Origin: Aeromicrobium sp. PE09-221
GTDB taxonomy: Bacteria > Actinomycetota > Actinomycetes > Propionibacteriales > Nocardioidaceae
NCBI RefSeq assembly: GCF_002174305.1
Contig: NZ_MIJB01000025.1
Span: 124,001 to 188,000 of the forward strand
DNA length: 64,000 nucleotides
Reading direction: 5' to 3'
In this document: positions 7,217-16,084 of the stretch, in pieces
Numbering within the stretch: the first letter of the stretch is position 1
Layout of the letters: the number at the start of each line of letters is the position of its first letter
Translations under genes and position numbers: made by a program
The notes under the pieces: model-generated
What the model was told of the DNA's origin: nothing
The model's database searches: none
Seen by the model: only the letters and a program-made list of their open reading frames with translations

Positions 7217-9379
7217 GTGAGCACTGCACCGTCCGCGCTGGACTGGAACGACCTCGACCGCAAGGCGGTCGACACCGCTCGTCTCCTCGCTGCCGACGCC
7301 GTCCAGAAGGCCGGCCACGGTCACCCCGGAACCGCGATGAGCCTGGCGCCCGCCGCCTATCTGCTCTACCAGAAGCTCATGCGCCACAACCCCGCCGATC
7401 CGCACTGGACCGGTCGCGATCGCTTCGTCCTGTCGTGCGGTCACTCGAGCCTCACGCAGTACGTCCAGCTGTACCTCGCGGGCTACCCGATGGAGCTGAA
7501 CGATCTCAAGAGCCTGCGCACCTGGGGCAGCCAGACGCCCGGCCACCCCGAGTACGGTCACACGCCGGGTGTCGAGGTCACCACCGGCCCCCTCGGCCAG
7601 GGCATCGCCAATGCCGTGGGCATGGCGATGGCGGCACGCCGTGAGCGCGGTCTTCTCGATCCCGATGCTGCCCCCGGTGAGAGCGTCTTCGATCACTCGG
7701 TCTATGTGATCGCCTCCGATGGCGACGTCCAGGAGGGCGTGTCGGCCGAGGCCTCTTCGCTGGCGGGGCACCAGCAGCTCGGCAACCTCACCCTTCTTTA
7801 TGACGACAACAAGATCTCGATCGAGGACAACACCGATGTCGCCTTCACCGAGGACGTCGCCGCGCGCTACGAGGCCTACGGCTGGCATGTCCAGACCGTC
7901 GACTGGACCCACGGTGGCACCGAGTACCGTGAGGACCTCGGCGCCCTCTGGGACGCCTACCAGCAGGCCGCGCAGGTCACCGAGAAGCCGAGCCTGATCG
8001 TCCTGCGCACCATCATCGCGTGGCCGGCCCCCAACGCACAGAACACCGGCGCCGCCCACGGCTCCGCTCTGGGTGACGACGAGATCCGTGCGACCAAGGA
8101 GGTGCTGGGATTCGACCCCGAGGCCACCTTCGCTGTGTCCGACGACGTCATCGAGCACACCCGTCAGGCACGCGTGCGCGGCGAGCAGGCGCAGACCGAC
8201 TGGCAGGACCGTTTCGACGCCTGGGCACAGGCCGATCCCGATCGCTATACGCTCTTCCAGCGCCTGTCCGCTCGCGAACTGCCCTCGGGCTGGGATGACG
8301 ACCTGCCCGTCTACGAGGCCGACGAGAAGGGCATCGCGACCCGGGTGGCCTCCGGCGAGTTCCTGACTGCCGCGGCCCCCAACCTCCCCGAGCTCTGGGG
8401 CGGCTCGGCCGATCTGGCCGGCTCCAACAACACGACTCCCAAGGGAGAGCCTTCGTTCATCCCGCCCCAGCGATCGACCGAGAAGTTCTCCGGCGACTGG
8501 TACGGACGGGTCCTGCACTTCGGCATCCGCGAGCACGCCATGGGAGCGATCCTCAACGGCATCACCCTCGAGGGACTGACGCGTCCCTATGGCGGCACGT
8601 TCCTCGTCTTCAGCGACTACATGCGTCCCGCGGTGCGGCTCGCCGCACTGCAGGAGCTTCCGACGACCTTCGTGTGGACCCACGATTCGATCGGCCTCGG
8701 CGAGGACGGTCCGACCCACCAGCCGGTCGAGCATCTGGCCGCGTTGCGCGCGATCCCCGGCCTCGATGTCGTCCGGCCGGGCGACGCCAATGAGACGATC
8801 GTCGCTTGGCGCACCATCATGGAGCGGCACCATCGTCCGGCCGGTCTGGTGTTGAGCCGCCAGAATGTACCGACCTTCCCCCGCGGCGTGGACGGTTACG
8901 GCGAGGCCGCGCTCACCGCGAAGGGCGCCTACATCCTGCTCGACACCGAAGGCACCCCCGATGTCGTCCTGGTCGCCACCGGCTCGGAGGTCCAGATCGC
9001 CGTCGCGGCTCGTGAGCAGCTCGCCGCCGAGGGCATCGCGGCCCGCGTCGTCTCCATGCCGTGCCGTGAGTGGTTCGAGGAGCAGAGCAGCGAGTACCGC
9101 GACTCCGTCATCCCGCCCTCGGTCCGCGCACGCGTGTCGATCGAGGCCGGCGTGGCGCTCGGCTGGCGCGATGTCGTCGGCGACGCCGGTCGCATCGTGA
9201 GCTTGGAGCACTTCGGCGCCTCGGCCCCCTTCGGGACCCTGTACGAGAAGTTCGGGCTCACGGGCGAGGCCGCCGCCGCGGCGGCCAAGGAGTCAATCCA
9301 GGCGGCCGCGACCCCCGACGCGGGTGTCCCCTTCGCTGCCCGCCCCACCGGCCCGGTGCTCCCGGACACCACCCACTGA
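7217..9379 (+). CDS. tkt: Transketolase
   Basis: Thiamine-diphosphate enzyme of 720 residues that transfers two-carbon units in the non-oxidative pentose phosphate pathway. Conserved stretches include [16 protein letters not shown] near residue 33, the TPP/metal site [19 protein letters not shown] near residue 170 with its downstream DDNKIS, and in the second half [14 protein letters not shown] and [14 protein letters not shown]. The GTG start follows GGGAG by eight bases. First gene of a rightward block tkt-tal-pgi-zwf-opcA-pgl that covers nearly the whole pathway. Confidence 0.96.
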   Translation: MSTAPSALDWNDLDRKAVDTARLLAADAVQKAGHGHPGTAMSLAPAAYLLYQKLMRHNPADPHWTGRDRFVLSCGHSSLTQYVQLYLAGYPMELNDLKSLRTWGSQTPGHPEYGHTPGVEVTTGPLGQGIANAVGMAMAARRERGLLDPDAAPGESVFDHSVYVIASDGDVQEGVSAEASSLAGHQQLGNLTLLYDDNKISIEDNTDVAFTEDVAARYEAYGWHVQTVDWTHGGTEYREDLGALWDAYQQAAQVTEKPSLIVLRTIIAWPAPNAQNTGAAHGSALGDDEIRATKEVLGFDPEATFAVSDDVIEHTRQARVRGEQAQTDWQDRFDAWAQADPDRYTLFQRLSARELPSGWDDDLPVYEADEKGIATRVASGEFLTAAAPNLPELWGGSADLAGSNNTTPKGEPSFIPPQRSTEKFSGDWYGRVLHFGIREHAMGAILNGITLEGLTRPYGGTFLVFSDYMRPAVRLAALQELPTTFVWTHDSIGLGEDGPTHQPVEHLAALRAIPGLDVVRPGDANETIVAWRTIMERHHRPAGLVLSRQNVPTFPRGVDGYGEAALTAKGAYILLDTEGTPDVVLVATGSEVQIAVAAREQLAAEGIAARVVSMPCREWFEEQSSEYRDSVIPPSVRARVSIEAGVALGWRDVVGDAGRIVSLEHFGASAPFGTLYEKFGLTGEAAAAAAKESIQAAATPDAGVPFAARPTGPVLPDTTH

Positions 9380-9407
9380 CTCTCCTGACCCACCGAAGGA
9401 GCCCACC

Positions 9408-10496
9408 ATGACCGATCCTCTGGCAGCCCTGAGCGAGGCCGGCGTCTCCGTCTGGCTCGACGATCTCTCCCGCGAGCGCATCGAGAGCGGCAATCTCGCC
9501 GAGCTCGTCGAGCAGCGCCATGTCGTCGGCGTCACCACCAATCCGACGATCTTCGCGGCCGCCTTCGCCGAGAGCGAGCGCTACACCGAGCAGATGCGTG
9601 AGCTCAAGGCCGCCGGTGTCGACCTCGAGACCGCGGTCTTCGAGTTGATGTGCACCGATGTGCAGCGTGCCTGCGACATCCTGCGCCCGGTCTACGACCG
9701 GACCGACGGCCTCGACGGGCGCGTCTCGATCGAGGTCGATCCAGGACTGGCTCGCGACACCGACGGCACGGTCGAGCTGGCCGCGCGGCTCTGGCAGCGC
9801 GTCGACCGCCCGAACCTGTTCATCAAGATCCCGGCCACCCGCGAGGGCCTGCCGGCCATCGCCGCGACGATCGCCGAGGGCATCAGCGTCAACGTGACGC
9901 TGATCTTCTCCCTCGAGCGCTACCGCGATGTCATGGATGCCTATCTCTATGGCCTCGAGCAGGCCGCGGCCGAGGGGCGCGACCTCTCGGCGATCGAGTC
10001 GGTGGCCTCCTTCTTCGTGAGCCGTGTGGACTCCGAGATCGACCCTCGCCTGCCCGAGGACAGCCCGCTACGCGGCAAGGCCGCGATCGCGAACGCCCGC
10101 TTGGCCTACGAGGCCTGCGAGCAGGTCTTCTCCTCCGAGCGCGCGCAGGCACTGCTCTCTCAGGGCGGCAAGCTCCAGCGACCGCTGTGGGCCTCGACGG
10201 GCGTGAAGGATCCGAACTACTCTGACACGCTCTACGTGCGCGAACTCATCGTCGCCGATAGTGTCAACACCATGCCGGAGAAGACGCTACTGGCCTTCGC
10301 CGATCACGGCGAGGTGCCCGGGGACACGGTGACGGGCCGCTATGACGAAGCTCGCGATGTGCTGGCCCAGCTCGAGGGCCTCGGGATCTCTTACGACGAG
10401 GTGGTAGCGAAACTCGAGGACGAGGGCCTCGAGAAGTTCGACGCCTCCTGGGCCGAGCTGCTCGACACAGTCCGCGAGGAGCTGGACAAGGCATGA
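9408..10496 (+). CDS. tal: Transaldolase
   Basis: Transaldolase of 362 residues, exchanging dihydroxyacetone units between sugar phosphates. The Schiff-base lysine lies in [11 protein letters not shown] near residue 140; the N-terminal [10 protein letters not shown] and the later [15 protein letters not shown] are family hallmarks, and the length fits the long actinobacterial class. ATG at 9408 is chosen because GAAGGAG lies eight bases upstream. It follows tkt by 28 bases in the same operon. Confidence 0.96.
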   Translation: MTDPLAALSEAGVSVWLDDLSRERIESGNLAELVEQRHVVGVTTNPTIFAAAFAESERYTEQMRELKAAGVDLETAVFELMCTDVQRACDILRPVYDRTDGLDGRVSIEVDPGLARDTDGTVELAARLWQRVDRPNLFIKIPATREGLPAIAATIAEGISVNVTLIFSLERYRDVMDAYLYGLEQAAAEGRDLSAIESVASFFVSRVDSEIDPRLPEDSPLRGKAAIANARLAYEACEQVFSSERAQALLSQGGKLQRPLWASTGVKDPNYSDTLYVRELIVADSVNTMPEKTLLAFADHGEVPGDTVTGRYDEARDVLAQLEGLGISYDEVVAKLEDEGLEKFDASWAELLDTVREELDKA

Positions 10497-10566
10497 GCGA
10501 GCGCACGATGAGTACCACCTCATACCGCCACCGTCCTATCGTGGCGCCCTTTCAGGCGGTGGCCCC

Positions 10567-12150
10567 ATGAGCGAGGGCGGTGACATCGCTCTGTCGGTCT
10601 CCGTCGGCGATCAGACCGGCTTCGACACGGCGCTGCAGGAGTCGATCGCCGCGGCGGTCGCGTCCGGCATCTTCGCCGAGGACGGCTCGCTGTGGGGTGA
10701 GGATGCCCGAGACGAAGCGAGCAAGCGGCTCGGCTGGACCGACGCCGTGGAGAGGTCGCGGCCGCTGGTCGCCGAGATCGAGTCATTGCGCGAGGAACTG
10801 CGCCTGCGCGGCGTCGATCGGATCGTGCTGTGCGGCATGGGTGGCTCGTCGCTGGCCCCGGAGGTCATCTGCGCCGCTCACGGCGTCGACTTGGTGGTCC
10901 TTGACTCCTCGCATCCGTCGATGGTCCGGTCGGCCCTCACCGATCTGGATCGAACGGCCGTCGTGGTGTCCAGCAAGTCCGGCGGGACGGTCGAGACCGA
11001 CAGCCAGCGACGGATCTTCGAGCAGGCCTTCCGCGACGCCTCGATCGATCCCGCCTCGCGCGTCATCGTCGTCACCGACCCCGGTTCGCCGCTCGAGGAA
11101 CTCGCGATCGACAACGGCTACCGCGTCTTCCGGGCGGATCCGACGGTCGGGGGACGCTATTCGGCCTTGACGGCCTTCGGCCTCGTACCGAGCGGATTGG
11201 CCGGCGTGCCCATCGGTTCTCTGCTGGATGAGGCGGCCGCGGTCCGCGATCGACTGGCCGCCGATACCCCGGGCAATCCTGCTCTCCGCCTAGGAGTCCT
11301 GCTGGGGGTGGCCGCGCGCGAACGGGCTGACAAGCTCGTGCTCGCCGATGTCTACGGAGAGGGCTTCGGCGAATGGGCCGAGCAGCTCGTCGCCGAGTCG
11401 ACGGGCAAGGACGGTACCGGGATCCTCCCGGTCGTCGTCGCCGCTCCCTCCTCACCGAACTTCACGCCGCACACCGGCGACAGCGTGCTGGTCGTCTCCG
11501 GTGAGGCCGAACGCCCGGACGCGCCGTGGTCGGCGTCGATCGAAGGCCCGCTCGGCGCGAGGTTCCTGCTGTGGGAGACAGCGATCGTCGTGGCTGGCCG
11601 GATCCTCGGCATCGACCCCTTCAATCAGCCCGATGTCGAATCCGCCAAACAGGCGGCCCGCGACCGTCTCGGGGGCGGTACGCAGGCGCCCTCGCCCGTT
11701 GTCAGCGAGGACGGCATCGATGTCTTCGGCACCTCGGCCTCGTCGCTGAGCGCCGCCGTGGACGAGTTGTTCGCCCAGCTCACGTCCGAGGGCTATCTGG
11801 CCGTACAGGCCTACCTGGACCGGTGGGAGCACGCCGACTTCGCCCAGGTGCGCGATCACCTCGCCGAACACCTCGGCCGGCCCGTGACCTTCGGCTGGGG
11901 GCCGCGCTTCCTGCACTCCACCGGCCAGTATCACAAGGGCGGAGCGCCGGTAGGGGTCTTCCTGCAGATCACCGACGAGCCCGCCGAGGACCTGCCGATC
12001 CCAGGCCGCGACTTCACCCTGGGGCAGTTCATCGCCTCACAGGCCGAAGGAGACGCCTCCGTGCTGCGGGACCACGACCGGCCGGTGCTGCGTCTTCACC
12101 TCCGCGACGCTGAGGCAGGACTCGAACGACTCAGGAGCCTCCTGGCATGA
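10567..12150 (+). CDS. pgi: Glucose-6-phosphate isomerase (actinobacterial tal-linked type)
   Basis: Phosphosugar isomerase of 527 residues with two SIS-like halves, interconverting glucose 6-phosphate and fructose 6-phosphate. The first half has CGMGGSSLAPEV near residue 88 and SSKSGGTVETDS near 138; the second half has the conserved HSTGQYHKGGAPVG near 455. It belongs to the divergent Pgi-like group often found beside tal and zwf in actinobacteria rather than to the classical Pgi family, so isomerase activity is inferred from family and context. It starts 70 bases after tal; no strong ribosome site is visible before the ATG. Confidence 0.85.
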   Translation: MSEGGDIALSVSVGDQTGFDTALQESIAAAVASGIFAEDGSLWGEDARDEASKRLGWTDAVERSRPLVAEIESLREELRLRGVDRIVLCGMGGSSLAPEVICAAHGVDLVVLDSSHPSMVRSALTDLDRTAVVVSSKSGGTVETDSQRRIFEQAFRDASIDPASRVIVVTDPGSPLEELAIDNGYRVFRADPTVGGRYSALTAFGLVPSGLAGVPIGSLLDEAAAVRDRLAADTPGNPALRLGVLLGVAARERADKLVLADVYGEGFGEWAEQLVAESTGKDGTGILPVVVAAPSSPNFTPHTGDSVLVVSGEAERPDAPWSASIEGPLGARFLLWETAIVVAGRILGIDPFNQPDVESAKQAARDRLGGGTQAPSPVVSEDGIDVFGTSASSLSAAVDELFAQLTSEGYLAVQAYLDRWEHADFAQVRDHLAEHLGRPVTFGWGPRFLHSTGQYHKGGAPVGVFLQITDEPAEDLPIPGRDFTLGQFIASQAEGDASVLRDHDRPVLRLHLRDAEAGLERLRSLLA

Positions 12151-12172
12151 CCGCGGGCAGAGCCGAGAAGCG

Positions 12173-13693
12173 ATGACTGCGGCGAACCCGCTGCGGGATC
12201 CCCGGGACCGACGGCTCCCGCGCATCGCCGGGCCCTGCAGCGTCATCATGTTCGGCGTCACCGGGGATCTGGCGCGCAAGAAACTCATCCCGGCCATCTA
12301 CGATCTGGCGCATCGCGGACTGCTGCCACCCGGTTTCGCCCTCGTCGGCTTCGCGCGTCATGACTTCGGCGACCGCACCTTCGCCTCGATGATCAAGGAC
12401 GCAGCGAAGGCCGGAGCCCGTACCGAGTGGAGCGAGACGGTCTGGAAACAGCTCGCTGCGGGTATCCGCTTCGTCCCGGGACAGTTCGACGACGACGACG
12501 CGTGGGACCGTCTCGCGGAGACCCTCGCCGAACTCGACAGCACCCAGGGCACCGGCGGCAATCACGCCTTCTACCTGTCGATCCCGCCCGGGCTGTTCCC
12601 GGTCGTCGTCTCCAAGATCAAGGAGCACGGCCTGGCCACGTCCAGCGAGGGCTGGCGGCGGGTCGTCATCGAGAAGCCGTTCGGCCACGATCTGGAGTCG
12701 GCGCGGGAACTGAACCGGCTCGTCGACGATGTCTTCCCACGGACGTCGGTCTTCCGGATCGACCACTATCTGGGCAAGGAGACGGTCCAGAACATCCTGG
12801 CTCTGCGCTTCGCCAATGGCATGTTCGAGCCGATCTGGAACAGCCACTACGTCGATCACGTGCAGATCACCATGGCCGAGGACATCGGGATCGGCTCACG
12901 AGCGGGCTACTACGACGGCATCGGAGCGGCCCGCGATGTCATCCAGAACCACCTGCTGCAGCTGATGGCGCTGGTCGCGATGGAGGAGCCGGTCTCGCTC
13001 GACGCGAACAGCCTGCGACTGGAGAAGCAGAAGATCCTCGCCAATGCCAGCGCGCCGGCGGAGCTGTCCAAGCACACCGCGCGGGCCCAGTACACCTCCG
13101 GGTGGGCCGGTGGCGTCGAGGTCGAGGGATATCTCGACGAGGACGGCATACCCGAGGACTCCCGCACCGAGACCTATGCCGCCATGCGGATCGACATCGG
13201 CACGCGCCGGTGGGCGGGTGTGCCCTTCTACCTGCGGACCGGCAAGAGGCTCGGACGCCGGGTCACCGAGGTGGCGGTGGTGTTCAAGCGCGCTCCCCAT
13301 CTGCCATTCCGCAAGCACGACGTGACCGAGCTGGGACAGAACGCGCTGGTCCTGCGGATCCAGCCAGATGAGGGTGTCACGCTGCGCTTCGGTGCCAAGG
13401 TCCCCGGCACGACGATGGAGATCCGCGACGTCAACATGGACTTCGCCTATGGTGGTGCCTTCGTCGAGAGCAGTCCTGAGGCCTACGAACGGCTGATCCT
13501 GGACGTCCTGCTCGGCGATCCCCCGCTCTTCCCGCAGCAGGAGGAGGTCGAGTTGTCCTGGAAGATCCTGGACCCGGTCATCAGGCACTGGCGGCGGCAA
13601 CGCACGATCGACTCCTATCAGGCCGGCACCTGGGGGCCGGAGTCGGCCGATGCCATGATCCGGCGCGACGGCCGTACGTGGAGGCGTCCCTGA
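12173..13693 (+). CDS. zwf: Glucose-6-phosphate 1-dehydrogenase
   Basis: NADP-linked dehydrogenase of 506 residues opening the oxidative pentose phosphate pathway. The Rossmann motif FGVTGDLARKKLIP lies near residue 27, VVIEKPFGHDL near 165, and the active-site RIDHYLGKETVQNI near 195, with its catalytic histidine and lysine. It starts 22 bases after pgi, and its TGA stop shares one base with the opcA start, so OpcA, its assembly/activation partner, is translationally coupled. Confidence 0.97.
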   Translation: MTAANPLRDPRDRRLPRIAGPCSVIMFGVTGDLARKKLIPAIYDLAHRGLLPPGFALVGFARHDFGDRTFASMIKDAAKAGARTEWSETVWKQLAAGIRFVPGQFDDDDAWDRLAETLAELDSTQGTGGNHAFYLSIPPGLFPVVVSKIKEHGLATSSEGWRRVVIEKPFGHDLESARELNRLVDDVFPRTSVFRIDHYLGKETVQNILALRFANGMFEPIWNSHYVDHVQITMAEDIGIGSRAGYYDGIGAARDVIQNHLLQLMALVAMEEPVSLDANSLRLEKQKILANASAPAELSKHTARAQYTSGWAGGVEVEGYLDEDGIPEDSRTETYAAMRIDIGTRRWAGVPFYLRTGKRLGRRVTEVAVVFKRAPHLPFRKHDVTELGQNALVLRIQPDEGVTLRFGAKVPGTTMEIRDVNMDFAYGGAFVESSPEAYERLILDVLLGDPPLFPQQEEVELSWKILDPVIRHWRRQRTIDSYQAGTWGPESADAMIRRDGRTWRRP

Positions 13694-14598
13694 TGGAGAT
13701 CGCACTCAGCGACACCAACGCCGGCGAGATCGCCCGCGCCCTGGTACGCGCACGCCATGGTGCCGGTAGCCCGGCGATGGACATGGTGCTGACGCTCCTG
13801 GTCGTCACCGATGACGAGAATGTCGCCGATGCCATGCAGACCGCCACAGCGCTGTCCACCGAACACCCGGCCCGGGTGATCGGCGTCGTCCTCGGCGACG
13901 GCCGTGGACGCGCTCGGCTGAACGCCAAGGTACGGGTGGGCGAGTCCTCCACGGGCGAGTCGATCCTGCTGAGGATCGCCGGCAAGCTCACACGGCACAG
14001 CGAGTCGGTGGTCCTGCCGCTGTTGCTGCCGGACTCGCCCGTCGTGATCTGGTGGCCAGCAGATGGACCGGCCGATCCCTCGAAGGATCCGATCGGTCAG
14101 CTGGCCCAGCGACGGCTGACCGATGCGGAGAGCACCCGGCAGCCTGTGCGGGCGTTGCGCAATGTCGCACGGCACTACGCCCCCGGCGATACCGACCTGT
14201 CGTGGACTCGGCTGACCCCGTGGCGTGCACTGCTGGCTGCCGCGCTGGACCAGTCCACCGGTACTGTCAGCTCGGGGTCGGTGGTCAGCGACGAGGGCAA
14301 TCCCGCGGCGGTGCTGCTGGTCGCCTGGCTCGAGAGCCGGCTGGGAGTGCCGATCAGCCATCGGCACGGTCCGGGCACGCAGATCAGCGAGGTCACGCTG
14401 GAGACCGACCTCGGCACCGTTCGCCTCACCCGTCAGGACGAGACGAGCTGCGAGTTCACGGTCCCCGGATCGGCCTCACGTGTCGTGCCGCTCGGTCGGC
14501 GGACACTGGCCGAGCTGCTTGCGGAGGACCTGCGGCGCCTCGATCCGGACGTGGTCTACGCCGAGACCATCGATCAGCTGCTGGAACAGAACATATGA
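13693..14598 (+). CDS. opcA: OpcA, glucose-6-phosphate dehydrogenase assembly protein
   Basis: Protein of 301 residues of the OpcA family, which activates or assembles Zwf in actinobacteria and cyanobacteria. Recognised from the N-terminal pattern SDTNAGEIARALVRAR, the central WWPADGPADPSKDPIGQLAQRR segment, and the position directly after zwf. ATG at 13693 forms a TGATG junction with the zwf stop; an in-frame ATG 15 bases upstream lies inside zwf and is less likely. No catalytic motif is expected. Confidence 0.93.
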   Translation: MEIALSDTNAGEIARALVRARHGAGSPAMDMVLTLLVVTDDENVADAMQTATALSTEHPARVIGVVLGDGRGRARLNAKVRVGESSTGESILLRIAGKLTRHSESVVLPLLLPDSPVVIWWPADGPADPSKDPIGQLAQRRLTDAESTRQPVRALRNVARHYAPGDTDLSWTRLTPWRALLAAALDQSTGTVSSGSVVSDEGNPAAVLLVAWLESRLGVPISHRHGPGTQISEVTLETDLGTVRLTRQDETSCEFTVPGSASRVVPLGRRTLAELLAEDLRRLDPDVVYAETIDQLLEQNI

Positions 14599-14613
14599 CC
14601 GAGGGAGGAGATC

Positions 14614-15315
14614 GTGACCGTACAGGTACTCGAGGACCGTGAGTCACTCGCGCGGGCCGTCGCCCACCGGATCAGCACTCGGATCGCCGAGCTCCATCAG
14701 ACGTACGCCCGAAGGCCCCGGCTGGTGCTCACCGGCGGCTCCATCGCCGGTGAGATCTACGAGTTGCTGACCGGAGACTCGTCGGTGTGGCGCGAGGTGG
14801 ACTACTACTGGGGCGACGAACGTTATGTCGAGTCGTCCTCCCCCGACCGCAACGAGTTCCAGGCGCGCGACTCCTTCTTCGCTCGCTTCGACATCCCCGA
14901 AGAACGTATCCACGCGATGCCCGCCGCAGGTGTACACGGCTCCAAAGAGGAGGCCGCAGATGCCTACGCCGCGCAGCTGCCCGATGAGTTCGATCTCGTC
15001 TTACTCGGCGTCGGACCCGACGGGCACGTCGCCTCGCTCTTCCCCGGTTTCGAGCAGTTGGCCGTCCTCGACCGCGACGTGGTGGCCGTGGATGATTCCC
15101 CTAAGCCCCCTCCGGAACGGCTCTCGCTGACCTTTCCGGCGCTCAATCGTACAACCGCGTTGTGGTTCGTGGTCGCCGGGGAGGACAAGGCCCAGGCGGT
15201 CGCCGCGGCCCTGGCCGGCAGCCCGGTCGAGGAGGTTCCAGCGGCAGGGGCCCGCGGTATCGAGGAGACGTTGTGGCTGCTCGATACCGAGGCGGCTGCC
15301 CGAATCCCCCGCTGA
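14614..15315 (+). CDS. pgl: 6-phosphogluconolactonase
   Basis: Lactonase of 233 residues hydrolysing 6-phosphogluconolactone, the step after Zwf. Family motifs are LTGGSIAGEIYELL near residue 32, DYYWGDERYVESSSPDRNE near 52, and LLGVGPDGHVASLFPG near 130. The GTG start has a GGGAGGAG ribosome site. It is the last gene of the pentose phosphate block and is convergent with the GntR gene; only 18 bases separate the two stops, with a weak dyad (GCTGA...TCAGC) there. Confidence 0.96.
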   Translation: MTVQVLEDRESLARAVAHRISTRIAELHQTYARRPRLVLTGGSIAGEIYELLTGDSSVWREVDYYWGDERYVESSSPDRNEFQARDSFFARFDIPEERIHAMPAAGVHGSKEEAADAYAAQLPDEFDLVLLGVGPDGHVASLFPGFEQLAVLDRDVVAVDDSPKPPPERLSLTFPALNRTTALWFVVAGEDKAQAVAAALAGSPVEEVPAAGARGIEETLWLLDTEAAARIPR

Positions 15316-15333
15316 GCAACGGCTTCGCGCCGG

Positions 15334-15993
15334 TCAGCCCTCGGACGGCTGTGCCCACTCGCTGCGAGTGTGCGCGAGATGTTCGCTGAGGAGCCGCTCG
15401 GCTGCCTCACCGTCGCCTTCGAGCACGGCGTTCAGGATGCTGCGATGCTCGCCGGCAGCCTCGCTCAGGGTGTGCGCATCGGACTCGCGGAGACCGTAGA
15501 GTCGTGTCTGGTCGCGGAGGATGGCGACCCAGTCCAGCAGTCGCCGATTGCCGTGGAGCTCAAGGAGTGCCAGGTGAAACTCCCGATCCGCGGCCAGGAA
15601 GGTGTTGACGTCCCGGTCCTCGGCCGAGACCTCCGTGGCACGCACCAGCTGGTCCAGTCGATCGCGCTCGGCGGTGAGATCGACATCGGCCAGCGCGCGG
15701 ACCGCAGGCACCTCGAGCATGAGTCTGAGCTCGAAGACCTCGTCGAGGTCGGCCGGAGTCAGCTCCGCCACCCGGAACCCGATATTGCGGACCGGCTCCA
15801 TGATGCCGGCGTTCACGAGAGTGAGCATCGCCTCGCGCACGGGGCTGACGGACACACCGAGCTCGCGGGCGAGTGCGGTGGCCGAGCAGACCTCGCCGCT
15901 CTTGATCTCCCCTGAGACGATCGCCTGACGCACGATCCGCAGGGCCTTGTCACGGAGGCTGTCATCGCGCTCCAGGGTTCTGGCGGAGATCAT
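15334..15993 (-). CDS. GntR-family transcription regulator, FCD (FadR-type) subfamily
   Basis: Regulator of 219 residues. Residues about 1-75 form the GntR winged helix (IVRQAIVSGEIKSGEVCSATALARELGVSVSPVREAMLTL spans the helix-turn-helix), and the rest is an all-helical FCD ligand domain (EVFELRLMLEVPAVR... and the metal-site-like DREFHLALLELHGN and EHRSILNAVLEGD). ATG at 15993 is chosen because it has a GAAGAGG ribosome site; the upstream frame overlaps the neighbouring gene. The ligand is unknown. It lies 92 bases downstream of the chimeric oxidoreductase gene, co-oriented, and a 14-bp palindrome precedes both genes, so it probably regulates itself and that gene. Confidence 0.88.
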   Translation of the reverse strand: MISARTLERDDSLRDKALRIVRQAIVSGEIKSGEVCSATALARELGVSVSPVREAMLTLVNAGIMEPVRNIGFRVAELTPADLDEVFELRLMLEVPAVRALADVDLTAERDRLDQLVRATEVSAEDRDVNTFLAADREFHLALLELHGNRRLLDWVAILRDQTRLYGLRESDAHTLSEAAGEHRSILNAVLEGDGEAAERLLSEHLAHTRSEWAQPSEG

Positions 15994-16036
15994 GGGTGCC
16001 TCTTCGACATGTCTCGTACAGTACCCCATCGGCACT

Positions 16037-16050
16037 GGTAATCGACTACC
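16037..16050. promoter_or_regulatory. Probable GntR/FCD operator, site 1
   Basis: GGTAATCGACTACC differs by one base from the perfect palindrome GGTAATCGATTACC. It lies 44 bases before the ATG of the GntR gene. A sister site at 20006-20019 precedes the chimeric gene. FCD-type GntR operators commonly have a GT...AC core of this size. Confidence 0.65.
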
Positions 16051-16084
16051 GTTCAAGGTGAATCGGCCGGTGCACGTATCGCCC

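Noticed and set aside
7154-9211. A 685-codon open frame opposite tkt
   Set aside because: Antisense shadow of transketolase; no family features.
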